12,732 nt of DNA from Desulfobacca acetoxidans (GTDB lineage: Bacteria > Desulfobacterota > Desulfobaccia > Desulfobaccales > 0-14-0-80-60-11). The stretch is taken from positions 1-12,732 of the forward strand of contig DYJG01000023.1 of NCBI GenBank assembly GCA_020723225.1. Reading direction: 5' to 3'. How positions within the stretch are numbered: the stretch's first letter is position 1; the number at the start of each line of letters is the position of its first letter. The notes under the pieces were generated by a model. The model searched no databases. It saw only the letters and a list, made by a program, of their open reading frames with translations, and was not told where the DNA came from. Shown here piece by piece: positions 1 to 6,980 of the stretch. Made by a program: the position numbers and the translations under genes.

Positions 1-554
1 GCTTCTGCCTGGGCAACGTGGCCCGGCTGGAGGAGCAGAAAGGGCATGAGGACCTTTTGGCCGCGGTGAGCCGGGTGCGCCGGGAAATCCCCGATTTGAC
101 GCTCCTGCTGGTGGGGGACGGCAGCCGGAGGGCTGAGCTCAAAGGCCTTACCCGGGAATTGGGCCTGGAACAGGTAGTGCGGTTTTTGGGCGTCCGCCGG
201 GATATTTTCCGGATTTTACCGGCCCTGGACGTCTTTGTGATGCCCTCCCGCTGGGAAGGCATTCCCTTGACCCTGCTGGAGGCCATGGGCTGCGGCCTGC
301 CGGCCGTATCTACCCGGGTGGGCCGGGCCCCGGAGATCATCCGGGACGGGGCCAACGGCCGCCTGACGCCGGCGGCCGACCCCGAGGCCCTGGCCCGGGC
401 CATCCTGGAGCTGTACCGGGAGCCGGAGAAACGGCGGCGATGGGGGGAGGAAGCCCGGCGCACCGTTTTAGAAAAATATACTTTGGAGCATTTTCTGGAG
501 CAGTTTGCGGCTGTTTACCTGGAGCTTTACGAGAAAGTAATCAGTGATCAGTAA
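1..554 (+). CDS. Glycosyltransferase family 4 (GT-B), C-terminal part
   Basis: The reading frame is open from the first base (complete codons from position 3) to TAA at 552-554, so the gene starts upstream of the window; the GTG at 18 is an internal Val codon. About 183 residues are visible, covering the donor-binding Rossmann half of a GT4 enzyme. It opens with the G-N-V-A-R-L-E-E-Q-K-G-H block carrying the family's conserved Arg and Lys. A VGDG turn lies near visible residue 37-40. The EX7E motif, in PSRWEGIPLTLLEAMG, puts the two glutamates at visible residues 85 and 93. Family members transfer a sugar from a nucleotide donor to a surface glycan or lipid-linked acceptor in the cytoplasm; the exact donor and acceptor cannot be read. 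The last residues, VISDQ, and the stop codon are encoded by a heptamer repeat array, so the native C-terminus may have been altered. A second GT4 gene follows in the same direction. Confidence 0.9.
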   Translation, partial: FCLGNVARLEEQKGHEDLLAAVSRVRREIPDLTLLLVGDGSRRAELKGLTRELGLEQVVRFLGVRRDIFRILPALDVFVMPSRWEGIPLTLLEAMGCGLPAVSTRVGRAPEIIRDGANGRLTPAADPEALARAILELYREPEKRRRWGEEARRTVLEKYTLEHFLEQFAAVYLELYEKVISDQ

Positions 555-634
555 TCAGTGATCAGTGGAGAAACATGGTGCGATTGGACCTTGTTTTGCT
601 TTTTACTGATCACTGATCACTGATTACTGATTAC
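537..634. repeat. Inverted heptamer repeat pair A (unit TRATCAG)
   Basis: The left arm (537-566) is four 7-base units alternating TAATCAG and TGATCAG. The right arm (605-634) is the reverse complement of the same kind of array. The arms align over 30 bases with two differences, one of which becomes a G-U pair in RNA, leaving a 38-base loop (567-604). The left arm overlaps the end of the upstream glycosyltransferase: its TAA stop is the first three bases of the third unit. The rest of the gap, to 668, shows no clear promoter, terminator or strong ribosome binding site. Function is unknown; a long RNA hairpin between two glycosyltransferase cistrons is the direct structural prediction. Confidence 0.85.
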
Positions 635-668
635 CGGCCACGAATCTCAGGGCCAAGACTCACAACCA

Positions 669-1826
669 ATGCTAACTTTGCATACGTCCACGCCACACCG
701 AACCTACACCATCCTGCACACCGAGTCCTCCCTGGGGTGGGGCGGCCAGGAGCGGCGCATCCTGGCCGAGGCCCTCGCCATGCGGGAGCGGGGCCATCGC
801 CTGCTTTTGGCCTGCGACCCCAGGGGCGAACTTTTTCCCCGGGGGCAACGGGCCGGTTTTTCGGTGCTGCCCCTGGCCTTCGGGGGCTGGCGCAATCTCC
901 CGGCAGGACTGGCTTTGCGCCGGTTCCTGCTCCGGGAGGGGGTGGACTTCCTCAACACCCACAGCTCCCTGGACTCCTGGGTGGGGACTTTGGCCCTCAC
1001 CGGCCTGAAAAAACCTTTCCTGGTGCGCACCCGGCACCTCTCCACGCCGGTAAAAATGAACCGGCCCACCCGGTGGCTGTATAACGCGCCCAGGGCCACC
1101 ATCACCACCAGCCAGGGCATCAAGGAGTTGTTGCAGCAGCGGTTGGGAGTTCCGGGAGACAAAATTTTTTCAATTCCCACCGGGGTTTCGCTCCAGGAGT
1201 TCGCACCCCGACAGCCGGACGCGTCTCTGCTGGAGAAGCTGCGGATTCCCCCAGGCTCTTTTATCTGGGGCATGGTCTCCGTGCTGCGCTCCTGGAAAGG
1301 ACATCTCTACGCCCTGGAGGCCCTGAAAGAACTGGTGGCCGCGGGGCTGAATACCTGCCTGGTGGTGGTGGGGGAAGGGCCTTACCGCAGCCTCATCGAA
1401 CCCCGTATCAAGGAGCTGGGGCTGGAAGGTCACGTGCGCTTGGCGGGGTACCAGGAGGACGTAGCCCCCTGGCTGGCCTTGATGGACGTGGTGGCCATGG
1501 CCTCCTACGCCCACGAAGGCGTGCCCCAGGCTGTCCTCCAGGCTTATGCCATGGGCAAACCCGTGGTGGGGACCATGGTGGGGGGCATCCCGGAGGTGGT
1601 CGTTCCAGGCGAGACCGGCCTACTGGTCCCGCCCAAGGATTCTGCCGCCCTGGCCGCAGCCCTGCGCCGTTTGTGGGCGCATCCGGAGCTGCGGACGGAG
1701 ATGGGCCGCCGGGGCCGGGAGATGGTTATTTACAAATACTCTTTGGAGCAGATGGCCGCGGCGGTGGAGACGGTGTATGATTTGGTATGGGGGGATATTT
1801 ACTTGGGGGAAAAGGGGAAGAGGTGA
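669..1826 (+). CDS. Glycosyltransferase family 4 protein (GT-B)
   Basis: This 385-residue protein has the full length of a GT4 enzyme. The N-terminal acceptor domain begins near residue 13 and has the glycine-rich loop GWGGQERR at 23-30. The C-terminal donor domain starts near 195, with SVLRSWKGH supplying the conserved Arg207 and Lys210 and a VGEG turn at 234-237. The usual EX7E motif reads EGVPQAVLQ at 283-291, so the second glutamate is Gln; similar EGVPQALLQ forms occur in some lipopolysaccharide-type GT4 enzymes, so activity is probably retained. It likely adds a sugar to an outer-membrane glycan or lipid-linked intermediate at the cytoplasmic face. ATG 669 is the only reasonable start but lacks a good Shine-Dalgarno sequence. 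It lies between heptamer arrays A and B. Its last residues, LGEKGKR, are encoded inside array B. Sugar specificity cannot be assigned. Confidence 0.9.
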   Translation: MLTLHTSTPHRTYTILHTESSLGWGGQERRILAEALAMRERGHRLLLACDPRGELFPRGQRAGFSVLPLAFGGWRNLPAGLALRRFLLREGVDFLNTHSSLDSWVGTLALTGLKKPFLVRTRHLSTPVKMNRPTRWLYNAPRATITTSQGIKELLQQRLGVPGDKIFSIPTGVSLQEFAPRQPDASLLEKLRIPPGSFIWGMVSVLRSWKGHLYALEALKELVAAGLNTCLVVVGEGPYRSLIEPRIKELGLEGHVRLAGYQEDVAPWLALMDVVAMASYAHEGVPQAVLQAYAMGKPVVGTMVGGIPEVVVPGETGLLVPPKDSAALAAALRRLWAHPELRTEMGRRGREMVIYKYSLEQMAAAVETVYDLVWGDIYLGEKGKR

Positions 1827-1888
1827 AAAGGGAAAAGACGTTCCCCTTTTTTTCCCTTTTCCCCTTTTAACCCTTTCCCCTTTTAACC
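1805..1888. repeat. Inverted purine/pyrimidine short-repeat array B (GGGGAAAA-like)
   Basis: A purine-rich arm (1805-1840) consists of G-runs separated by A-runs, with G-run starts spaced 9, 8, 8 and 7 bases. It is followed at once by a pyrimidine arm (1841-1888) containing two tandem copies of TTTCCCCTTTTAACC. The arms are imperfect reverse complements, so the transcript can fold with a very short loop. AAAAGGGAA (1826-1834) can pair with TTCCCCTTTT (1841-1850) and is followed by more T, so weak intrinsic termination is possible. The first part of the array is translated as the C-terminus of the upstream glycosyltransferase. Unlike the other arrays, the period is 7-9 rather than strictly 7. 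Confidence 0.7.
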
Positions 1889-1900
1889 TGAGTTTCTACA

Positions 1901-2614
1901 ATGTCTTTGACCATCGAAACGCATTGGCTGATTTTCCTCATCTCCGGTTTGCTCCTTATTTGGGCCGGGTCTCTCCTCCTGGTGCGCCATCTGACCAAGG
2001 CCCGCCTGCTCCGGGCCTTGATGGAACAGGATGCGGCCAACGGCCCGGCCGCGGTTTCCCAGGCGGCGGAGTCCTGGCCCGAAGACCTGGCCGCCCGGGA
2101 GATCATCCGCCAATACCGCCGCCGCTACCTTCTGAAGCTGTGGCCGGCGACGGCCTTCAGTTTTAAGGCGGTCAACGACCTGGCCCTGGAATTAATCCAG
2201 GAAATCGCCCGGGTCTATTACCCCGGGGAGGAGCGGCCGGAGTTCAAGGCCTCTCTGAAGGACCTGGTGGCTCTTTACAACCGGGTGGGGGAGCGTCTCG
2301 ACGGCCTCTTGAACTCCAAGGCGCTGCGGCCTTTCCGGGACGTGGAAGTGCAGACGGTGCTGCGCTATCATGAGGTCTATCAAAACGTCAAGAACCATTG
2401 GGGGTATCAGTTCATCAAGCGGCACCACCTGGACAAGGTGGCCAGTTGGGGCTGGGCGGTCATTAATTACGCCAATCCCTGGTATTGGGGCCGAAGAGCG
2501 GCCTTTGAGGGGAGCAAGGAGGCCATGGCCCGGCTGGCCCTGGCCAAAATCGCGGATATCGTCGGGGAAGAGGCGATTTTGCTTTATGGCCGGCGCGGTT
2601 CCGGGGCTGACTGA
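1901..2614 (+). CDS. Unrecognised membrane-anchored protein
   Basis: This 237-residue protein has one strong hydrophobic segment at about residues 9-28, followed by basic residues (RHLTKAR), so the rest probably lies in the cytoplasm. The soluble part is mostly predicted helical, with a charged stretch (REIIRQYRRRY, 66-76), a segment containing the IARVYYPGEERPEF block (102-115), and an aromatic-rich stretch with NPWYWGRR at 192-199. It ends with an IADIVGEEAILLYGRR-type helix (217-232). I do not recognise the family; the C-terminus recalls membrane proteins associated with GTPases, but no nucleotide-binding motif is present and no function is assigned. The start has no strong Shine-Dalgarno sequence. 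Its TGA stop is only 3 bases before recQ, so the two are almost certainly co-transcribed and possibly translationally coupled. Confidence 0.75.
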   Translation: MSLTIETHWLIFLISGLLLIWAGSLLLVRHLTKARLLRALMEQDAANGPAAVSQAAESWPEDLAAREIIRQYRRRYLLKLWPATAFSFKAVNDLALELIQEIARVYYPGEERPEFKASLKDLVALYNRVGERLDGLLNSKALRPFRDVEVQTVLRYHEVYQNVKNHWGYQFIKRHHLDKVASWGWAVINYANPWYWGRRAAFEGSKEAMARLALAKIADIVGEEAILLYGRRGSGAD

Positions 2615-2617
2615 TCT

Positions 2618-4747
2618 ATGTTAAAGCTTTTAAAAACCCATTTCGGCTTTGATCAATTCCGGCCTTTGCAGGAGGAGATCATCCGCTGCGTGGCCGCGCA
2701 ACGAGACGTTTTGGTGCTGATGCCCACCGGCGGCGGCAAGTCCCTGTGCTATCAATTGCCGGCTTTGATGCTGCCGGGACTGACCCTGGTTATCTCCCCG
2801 CTGATTTCCCTGATGAAAGACCAGGTGGACGCACTCAAAGCCAACGGTATCCCCGCGGCTTTCATTAACAGCAGTTTAAGCCGGGGAGAAATCGCCGCCA
2901 TCCAGGCGGACGCGTTCCAGGGAAAGATAAAAATTCTTTACGCGGCTCCGGAACGTTTGGCACTTCCCGAATTTCAGAATTTTCTGCAGAAAATTACGGT
3001 CAGTCTCATCGCCATTGACGAGTCCCACTGCATCAGCGAATGGGGGCATGATTTCCGTCCCGATTACCTGAATCTCAAGTTGCTTCGAGAGATCTTCCCC
3101 GAGACGCCGGTGATGGCCCTCACCGCCACGGCCACGGAACAGGTAAGGGAGGATATAATTCAGCAGTTGGGCCTGGGTCAGGGAAAGACTTTTATCTCCA
3201 GCTTCAACCGCCCCAATCTTTCCTATACGGTGCTGCCCCAAAAGGATGCCTACGGCCAACTGCTGGAGATACTGGGGGAGCATCGGGATGATTCGGCCAT
3301 CATCTACTGTTTTTCCCGCAAAGACACCGAGAATCTGGCTGCGGATTTGCGCGCGGACGGGTTCAAGGCCCTGCCCTACCACGCGGGCCTGGAAAGCGAG
3401 GAGCGCCGGAACAATCAGGAGAAATTCATCCGGGATGAAGTCCAGATCATCGTGGCCACCATCGCCTTCGGGATGGGGATTGATAAGCCGGACGTGCGCC
3501 TGGTGATTCACTACCATCTGCCGAAATCCATTGAAGGCTACTACCAGGAAACGGGGCGGGCCGGACGGGACGGCATTCCCAGCAGATGCATCCTTTTTTA
3601 TTCTTCTGCGGATGCCATGAAACAACAGTTTTTCATCAAGCAGATAGAAGATGGCCAGGAGCGCAAGAACGCCTTCCGGAAGCTAGACCAAATGGTGGAA
3701 TATTGCGAACTGGCAACCTGCCGCCGCCATTATCTGCTCTCCTACTTCGGGGAGGATTACCGGGAGGAAAGCTGCGGCGGCTGCGATATCTGCCTCTCGC
3801 CGCCGGCAGAGTTCGACGCCACCATTATCAGCCAAAAGATCATGTCCGCGGTCATCCGCACGGGCCATCGGTTCGGGATGAATTACGTTCTCGACGTCCT
3901 GTTGGGATCAAAAAATAAAAATATTTTCGAGCGCAACCACCAGGAGTTATCGGTGTACGGCATCGTCAATGATTTTTCCAAGGATGACCTGCGGCGGCTT
4001 ACCGGTCAATTGCTGTCCCGGAATCTCCTGGAAAAAAGCGGTGATGAATACCCGGTTCTGGCTGTGACTGAGAGGGGCATGACTTTTTTGAAGGAGCGGG
4101 AAGAAATCCGTTTGCCCCGGCCCGGTTCCGCCAGGCTCTCCGCCCCCGCGGATGCGGTTGACGATGACTACGACCGGGCCTTGTTTGAGAAGCTGCGCCT
4201 CCTGCGCAAGCAACTGGCGGACGCCCAAGGGGTGCCGCCCTTTGTGGTCTTCGGCGATCTGGCCCTGCGGCAGATGGCCCTTTATCTGCCGCAGAGCGAG
4301 GAGAATTTTTCCAGGATCAGCGGGGTAGGCGAGCAAAAGCTGAAACAATACGGCAAGACCTTTATGGAAATTATTGAGACCTACGCCAAAAAGAATAACC
4401 TCCGGGAAAAAACCATCCCCGTAAAAAGGACGGACCGGTCCCGCAGGGTCAAGCGGGAAGGCTCCACTTATCAGGAAACGAAAAATTTGCTGCTCCGGAA
4501 AATGTCCCTCGAAGACATAGCCGCCGCGAGGGGGCTGGCAATCGGCACCATCCTGACCCATATTGAAAAATTGGCCGCGGCGGGAGAGGACCTCGATATT
4601 GACTATTTACGGCCGCCCGCGGAGAAATTCGCCAGGATCGCCGCCGCGTTCCGGCAATCCGGAGGCACTGCCCTGATACCGGTCAAAGACATACTGGGGG
4701 ATGATTTTTCCTTCGAGGAATTGAGGATCGCGAGGCTGTTTATTTAA
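2618..4747 (+). CDS. recQ: ATP-dependent DNA helicase RecQ
   Basis: RecQ is a 3'-5' DNA helicase used in recombination and in repair of stalled forks. This 709-residue copy has the full core. The Q-motif GFDQFRPLQ is at 10-18, Walker A TGGGKS at 37-42, and the DESH box at 134-137 is followed by the aromatic-rich loop HCISEWGHDFRP. TATATE is at 169-174, and motif VI QETGRAGRDG is at 310-319. Zinc-binding cysteines are at 368, 386, 389 and 392. A winged-helix RQC region covers about 400-495 and an HRDC domain about 517-592. Residues from about 615 to 705 form an extra domain with a helix-turn-helix look (SLEDIAAARGLAIGTILTHI, 630-649). This extension makes it roughly 100 residues longer than E. 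coli RecQ; such tails occur in other bacterial RecQ proteins. It starts 3 bases after the upstream gene's stop and is followed by heptamer array C. Confidence 0.97.
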   Translation: MLKLLKTHFGFDQFRPLQEEIIRCVAAQRDVLVLMPTGGGKSLCYQLPALMLPGLTLVISPLISLMKDQVDALKANGIPAAFINSSLSRGEIAAIQADAFQGKIKILYAAPERLALPEFQNFLQKITVSLIAIDESHCISEWGHDFRPDYLNLKLLREIFPETPVMALTATATEQVREDIIQQLGLGQGKTFISSFNRPNLSYTVLPQKDAYGQLLEILGEHRDDSAIIYCFSRKDTENLAADLRADGFKALPYHAGLESEERRNNQEKFIRDEVQIIVATIAFGMGIDKPDVRLVIHYHLPKSIEGYYQETGRAGRDGIPSRCILFYSSADAMKQQFFIKQIEDGQERKNAFRKLDQMVEYCELATCRRHYLLSYFGEDYREESCGGCDICLSPPAEFDATIISQKIMSAVIRTGHRFGMNYVLDVLLGSKNKNIFERNHQELSVYGIVNDFSKDDLRRLTGQLLSRNLLEKSGDEYPVLAVTERGMTFLKEREEIRLPRPGSARLSAPADAVDDDYDRALFEKLRLLRKQLADAQGVPPFVVFGDLALRQMALYLPQSEENFSRISGVGEQKLKQYGKTFMEIIETYAKKNNLREKTIPVKRTDRSRRVKREGSTYQETKNLLLRKMSLEDIAAARGLAIGTILTHIEKLAAAGEDLDIDYLRPPAEKFARIAAAFRQSGGTALIPVKDILGDDFSFEELRIARLFI

Positions 4748-4752
4748 AGATA

Positions 4753-4844
4753 GTTCAAGGTTCGAAGTTCAAAGTTCAAAGTTCAAGATTTTTTCCGCAG
4801 TACCCCACACCCCAACTTTGAACTTTGAACCTTGAACCTTGAAC
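4753..4844. repeat. Inverted heptamer repeat pair C (unit GTTCAAA)
   Basis: The left arm (4753-4787) is five in-phase 7-base units: GTTCAAG, GTTCGAA, GTTCAAA, GTTCAAA, GTTCAAG. The right arm (4814-4844) is the inverted counterpart. Positions 4753-4783 pair with 4814-4844 over 31 bases with two differences, around a 30-base loop (4784-4813). It fills nearly the whole gap between recQ and the acyltransferase gene, which starts 15 bases after the right arm. No promoter or terminator is evident. Function is unknown. Confidence 0.88.
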
Positions 4845-4858
4845 CCCTTTGAAAACGG

Positions 4859-5707
4859 ATGAAGAAAAACCTTTCCCATAGCCTAAAAGAGCGCCTGATC
4901 ACCGCCATAGCGTATATCTGGTACCGCCTGGACCGGCGGCACCGGGAGATCACCCGGCGGAATCTGGAGTTCGCGTACGGCGCGGAACTCGGCCCCGCAG
5001 AGCGGGAACGCCTGGCCCGGGCGGTCTTCCGCCATTTTATCCTCTTCGGCTGGGAAACCCTGGAGCTGCTGCTGGCCCCGTTGTCCTGGATCCGCCGCCG
5101 GGTGGTCATCCTGGGGCAGGAAAATCTGGACCGGGCCCTGGCCCAAGGCCGGGGGGCCATCGTCATCGCCGCCCACGCGGGCAACTGGGAATACACGGTC
5201 CTGGGCTACGGCCTGCAGTATGGGCCGGCGGGAGTGGTGGGCCGGGAGCTGGACCACCCCTGGGGCCGGGCTTTGGCCCGGTATTTGCGGGAACGGGGCG
5301 GGAACGCAATGGTGGGCAAACAGCGGGGCCTGAAAGGGATTCTGGGCCAACTGAAACTCAACCGGCCGGTGGGCATCGTCATCGACCAGAACACCACCAC
5401 TTCAGGGGGCCTGCTGGTGGATTTTTTCGGCAAGCCGGCCCGCACCACCCCGGTGGCCGCGATCCTGGCCCGGCACCGGGATATCCCGGTGGTGCCGGGC
5501 TTTTCCCGGCGTCTGTCCGGAGGGAGCCCCCTGATGGTCATTTTCCCTCCCATTCCCATGGAAAAAAGTAAGGACGCGGACGCGGATATCCTCAGGCACG
5601 TGCAGCTCCAAAACCGGGCCGTGGAGGCCTGGGTGCGCTCCTGCCCGGAACAATGGCTCTGGCTCCACCGGCGCTGGAAGAATCAGTTTCCGCAGATTTA
5701 TGAGTAG
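4859..5707 (+). CDS. LpxL/HtrB-type lysophospholipid/lipid A acyltransferase
   Basis: This 282-residue protein belongs to the family that transfers a secondary acyl chain to Kdo2-lipid A or a similar lipid at the inner membrane. The catalytic HX4E motif is HAGNWE, with His106 and Glu111. Other family blocks are YRLDRRHREITRRNLEFAYG (22-41), VIDQN (174-178), VDFFGKPARTTPVAA (187-201) and the C-terminal PEQWLWLHRRWK (263-274). The protein is short at its N-terminus: the hydrophobic segment that normally precedes the YRLDRRHR-like block is largely absent. An in-frame TGA at 4850-4852 rules out an upstream extension. Either the start is natural and membrane attachment is by other surfaces, or the 5' end was lost next to array C. 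The ribosome binding site is weak. Whether it is LpxL, LpxM or a non-lipid-A acyltransferase cannot be decided. Confidence 0.88.
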   Translation: MKKNLSHSLKERLITAIAYIWYRLDRRHREITRRNLEFAYGAELGPAERERLARAVFRHFILFGWETLELLLAPLSWIRRRVVILGQENLDRALAQGRGAIVIAAHAGNWEYTVLGYGLQYGPAGVVGRELDHPWGRALARYLRERGGNAMVGKQRGLKGILGQLKLNRPVGIVIDQNTTTSGGLLVDFFGKPARTTPVAAILARHRDIPVVPGFSRRLSGGSPLMVIFPPIPMEKSKDADADILRHVQLQNRAVEAWVRSCPEQWLWLHRRWKNQFPQIYE

Positions 5708-5711
5708 CAGA

Positions 5712-5817
5712 GATCAGGGGCCGGGGGTCAGGGGTTAGGGGTCAGAAGTTCAAAGTTAAAGACCGTTCCCCAAGTTTTTGCGAAGATTGGCTTTTTACCG
5801 AAGACCGAAGACCATCT
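5712..5817. repeat. Mosaic heptamer array D (GGTCAGG, AGTTCAA and ACCGAAG units)
   Basis: From 5712 to 5760 the sequence reads as seven consecutive 7-base units in one phase: GATCAGG, GGCCGGG, GGTCAGG, GGTTAGG, GGTCAGA, AGTTCAA, AGTTAAA, then GACCG. Further on, 5797-5817 contains ACCGAAG twice plus ACCATCT. The units thus resemble those of arrays A (GATCAG), C (GTTCAAA) and E (GAAGACC) side by side. Unlike the other arrays there is no convincing inverted partner. It occupies most of the gap between the acyltransferase and thioesterase genes. Confidence 0.75.
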
Positions 5818-5839
5818 CACAAGCGGAAGGATAATAAGC

Positions 5840-6265
5840 GTGGAAAACAAGGCAATGCTGGCGGGATTACAGCAAAAAGTGGATGAACAGGGCATCAGCC
5901 GTTTTTTCGGCACCGAGCTGGAGGAACTGGGGCCGGGGCGGGCCAAGGTGGCCATGACCTGCAAACCGGAGATGGCCAATATCCTGGGGATGGTCCACGG
6001 CACCGCGCTCTTCGCTTTGATCGACGAGGCCTTTCAGGCTGCGGTCAACGCCCACGGCGCCGTGGCCGTGGCTTTGAATATGAACCTCACCTTCCACGCG
6101 GCGCCGGCCATGGGGGAGCGCCTCACCGCCACCACCCGGGAGCTGCATTGCGGCAAGCGCACCGCCACTTATTTCATCGAGGTCACCGATTCCCGGGGAG
6201 GATTGGTGGCTACTTGCCAGGCCCTGGCCTACCGCAAGAGCCAGGCGCTGGATTTCACCTTCTGA
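5840..6265 (+). CDS. PaaI-type hotdog-fold thioesterase
   Basis: This 141-residue protein has the length and pattern of single-domain hotdog acyl-CoA thioesterases of the PaaI/YdiI group, which hydrolyse acyl- or aryl-CoA in the cytoplasm as multimers. The signature N-x2-G-x2-H-G appears as N47, G50, H53, G54 (NILGMVHG). It is followed by the active-site helix with Asp62 in ALIDEAF. The second glycine of the usual HGG is Thr55. The central strand ALNMNLTFHAAP (78-89) is also typical. The start is GTG at 5840, preceded by GGAAGG at 5826-5831. The gene follows the acyltransferase in the same direction across array D and converges on the downstream mlaC paralogue with 3 bp between stop codons. 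The substrate is unknown. Confidence 0.87.
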   Translation: MENKAMLAGLQQKVDEQGISRFFGTELEELGPGRAKVAMTCKPEMANILGMVHGTALFALIDEAFQAAVNAHGAVAVALNMNLTFHAAPAMGERLTATTRELHCGKRTATYFIEVTDSRGGLVATCQALAYRKSQALDFTF

Positions 6266-6268
6266 CTA

Positions 6269-6952
6269 TCAGCTTCCCCCTTTGCCCTTGTTCTTGGGGG
6301 CGGGTCCCGGCGGAGGGCAAGATTTCAGGTCGACGTTCGAGGCCAATTTGAGCTGGAGGCACTTTACCAGCCCGGCGTAAGAGGAGACTTTGATGACCCT
6401 GCCGAATTCGGCCCGGAGGTTGTCCACCAGGCTCACGTCCTCGATGATCAGGTCGTAAATCATCCAGCCCTTGGGGCTGTCCAGCAGTTGAAACCTGACG
6501 GGGATTTTATCGTTGGGGCGCAGGACCGTGATGCGAACTTCCGCGGTGTCCCCCTTTACACTCTCACCTTCGTAAGCCACCTTCGATTTGCCGAAATCAT
6601 CCAGCTTATCGGCATAGGAGGCCTTCAGGAGTTCGGTGAACATGCGGATGAACTCGCTCTGCTGAGACTGGCTCAGCTTCTTCCAGGTCTCCCCCAGGCA
6701 GCGCTTGCCCATTTCCTGATAATCAACCCGGCGGAGCGCGGACTCCTCGATGAGGCGGAGCCGGTTGCCCTTCTGGCCCGGGGCCTGGTAGGCCGGATTG
6801 TGCAGGATACTCAGAACTTCGTCGATGACGGCCTTGACATTATCGGTGGGCGGGCCGGCTGCAACTGGGGAGACAGCCATACCCAGGTGTATCGCTAAAA
6901 CCAGGGCCAGTCCCTGGAGTATCATGGTCCCTTTCTTTTTCATGATTTTCAT
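6269..6952 (-). CDS. mlaC: MlaC-family phospholipid-binding protein, second copy
   Basis: This is a 227-residue periplasmic lipid carrier of the MlaC/Ttg2D family, which moves phospholipids between the outer and inner membrane Mla complexes. ATG 6952 is chosen because GGGAAGG (6968-6962) lies upstream and a signal peptide follows (KKK near 6-8, hydrophobic about 10-27, cleavage plausible after AAG near 33). The longer open frame back to 7111 has no MlaC-like sequence. Family blocks are VDYQEMGKRCLGETWKKLS (77-94), EFIRMFTELLKASYADKL (100-117), NDKIPVRFQLL (147-157), GWMIYDLIIEDVSLVDNLR (162-180) and FGRVI (183-187). It resembles the neighbouring MlaC throughout, indicating an old duplication. 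It differs by a Pro/Lys/Gly-rich C-terminal tail and by cysteines at 85, 198 and 212. It sits behind a terminator and its own predicted promoter, so it may be expressed separately from the main mla operon. Confidence 0.9.
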   Translation of the reverse strand: MKIMKKKGTMILQGLALVLAIHLGMAVSPVAAGPPTDNVKAVIDEVLSILHNPAYQAPGQKGNRLRLIEESALRRVDYQEMGKRCLGETWKKLSQSQQSEFIRMFTELLKASYADKLDDFGKSKVAYEGESVKGDTAEVRITVLRPNDKIPVRFQLLDSPKGWMIYDLIIEDVSLVDNLRAEFGRVIKVSSYAGLVKCLQLKLASNVDLKSCPPPGPAPKNKGKGGS

Positions 6953-6961
6953 AGATTTCAA

Positions 6962-6980
6962 CCTTCCCGGCCGAGCCGGG
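6962..6980 (-). promoter_or_regulatory. Ribosome binding site overlapping a hairpin before second mlaC
   Basis: On the minus strand, CCCGGC-TCG-GCCGGG (6980-6966) is a perfect 6-bp stem with a 3-base loop. Its right side supplies the first three bases of the Shine-Dalgarno sequence GGGAAGG (6968-6962), 9 bases before ATG 6952. Pairing could limit ribosome access. No protein or ligand is implied by the sequence. Confidence 0.45.

Noticed and set aside
537..634. CRISPR array at the short repeats
   Set aside because: Units are 7 bases with no unique spacers between them, the orientation inverts, and there are no cas genes nearby.
1740..1830. Frameshift at the end of the second glycosyltransferase
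   Set aside because: The family alignment runs normally to about residue 373 (YKYSLEQMAAAVETVYDLV); the odd tail is explained by the repeat array.
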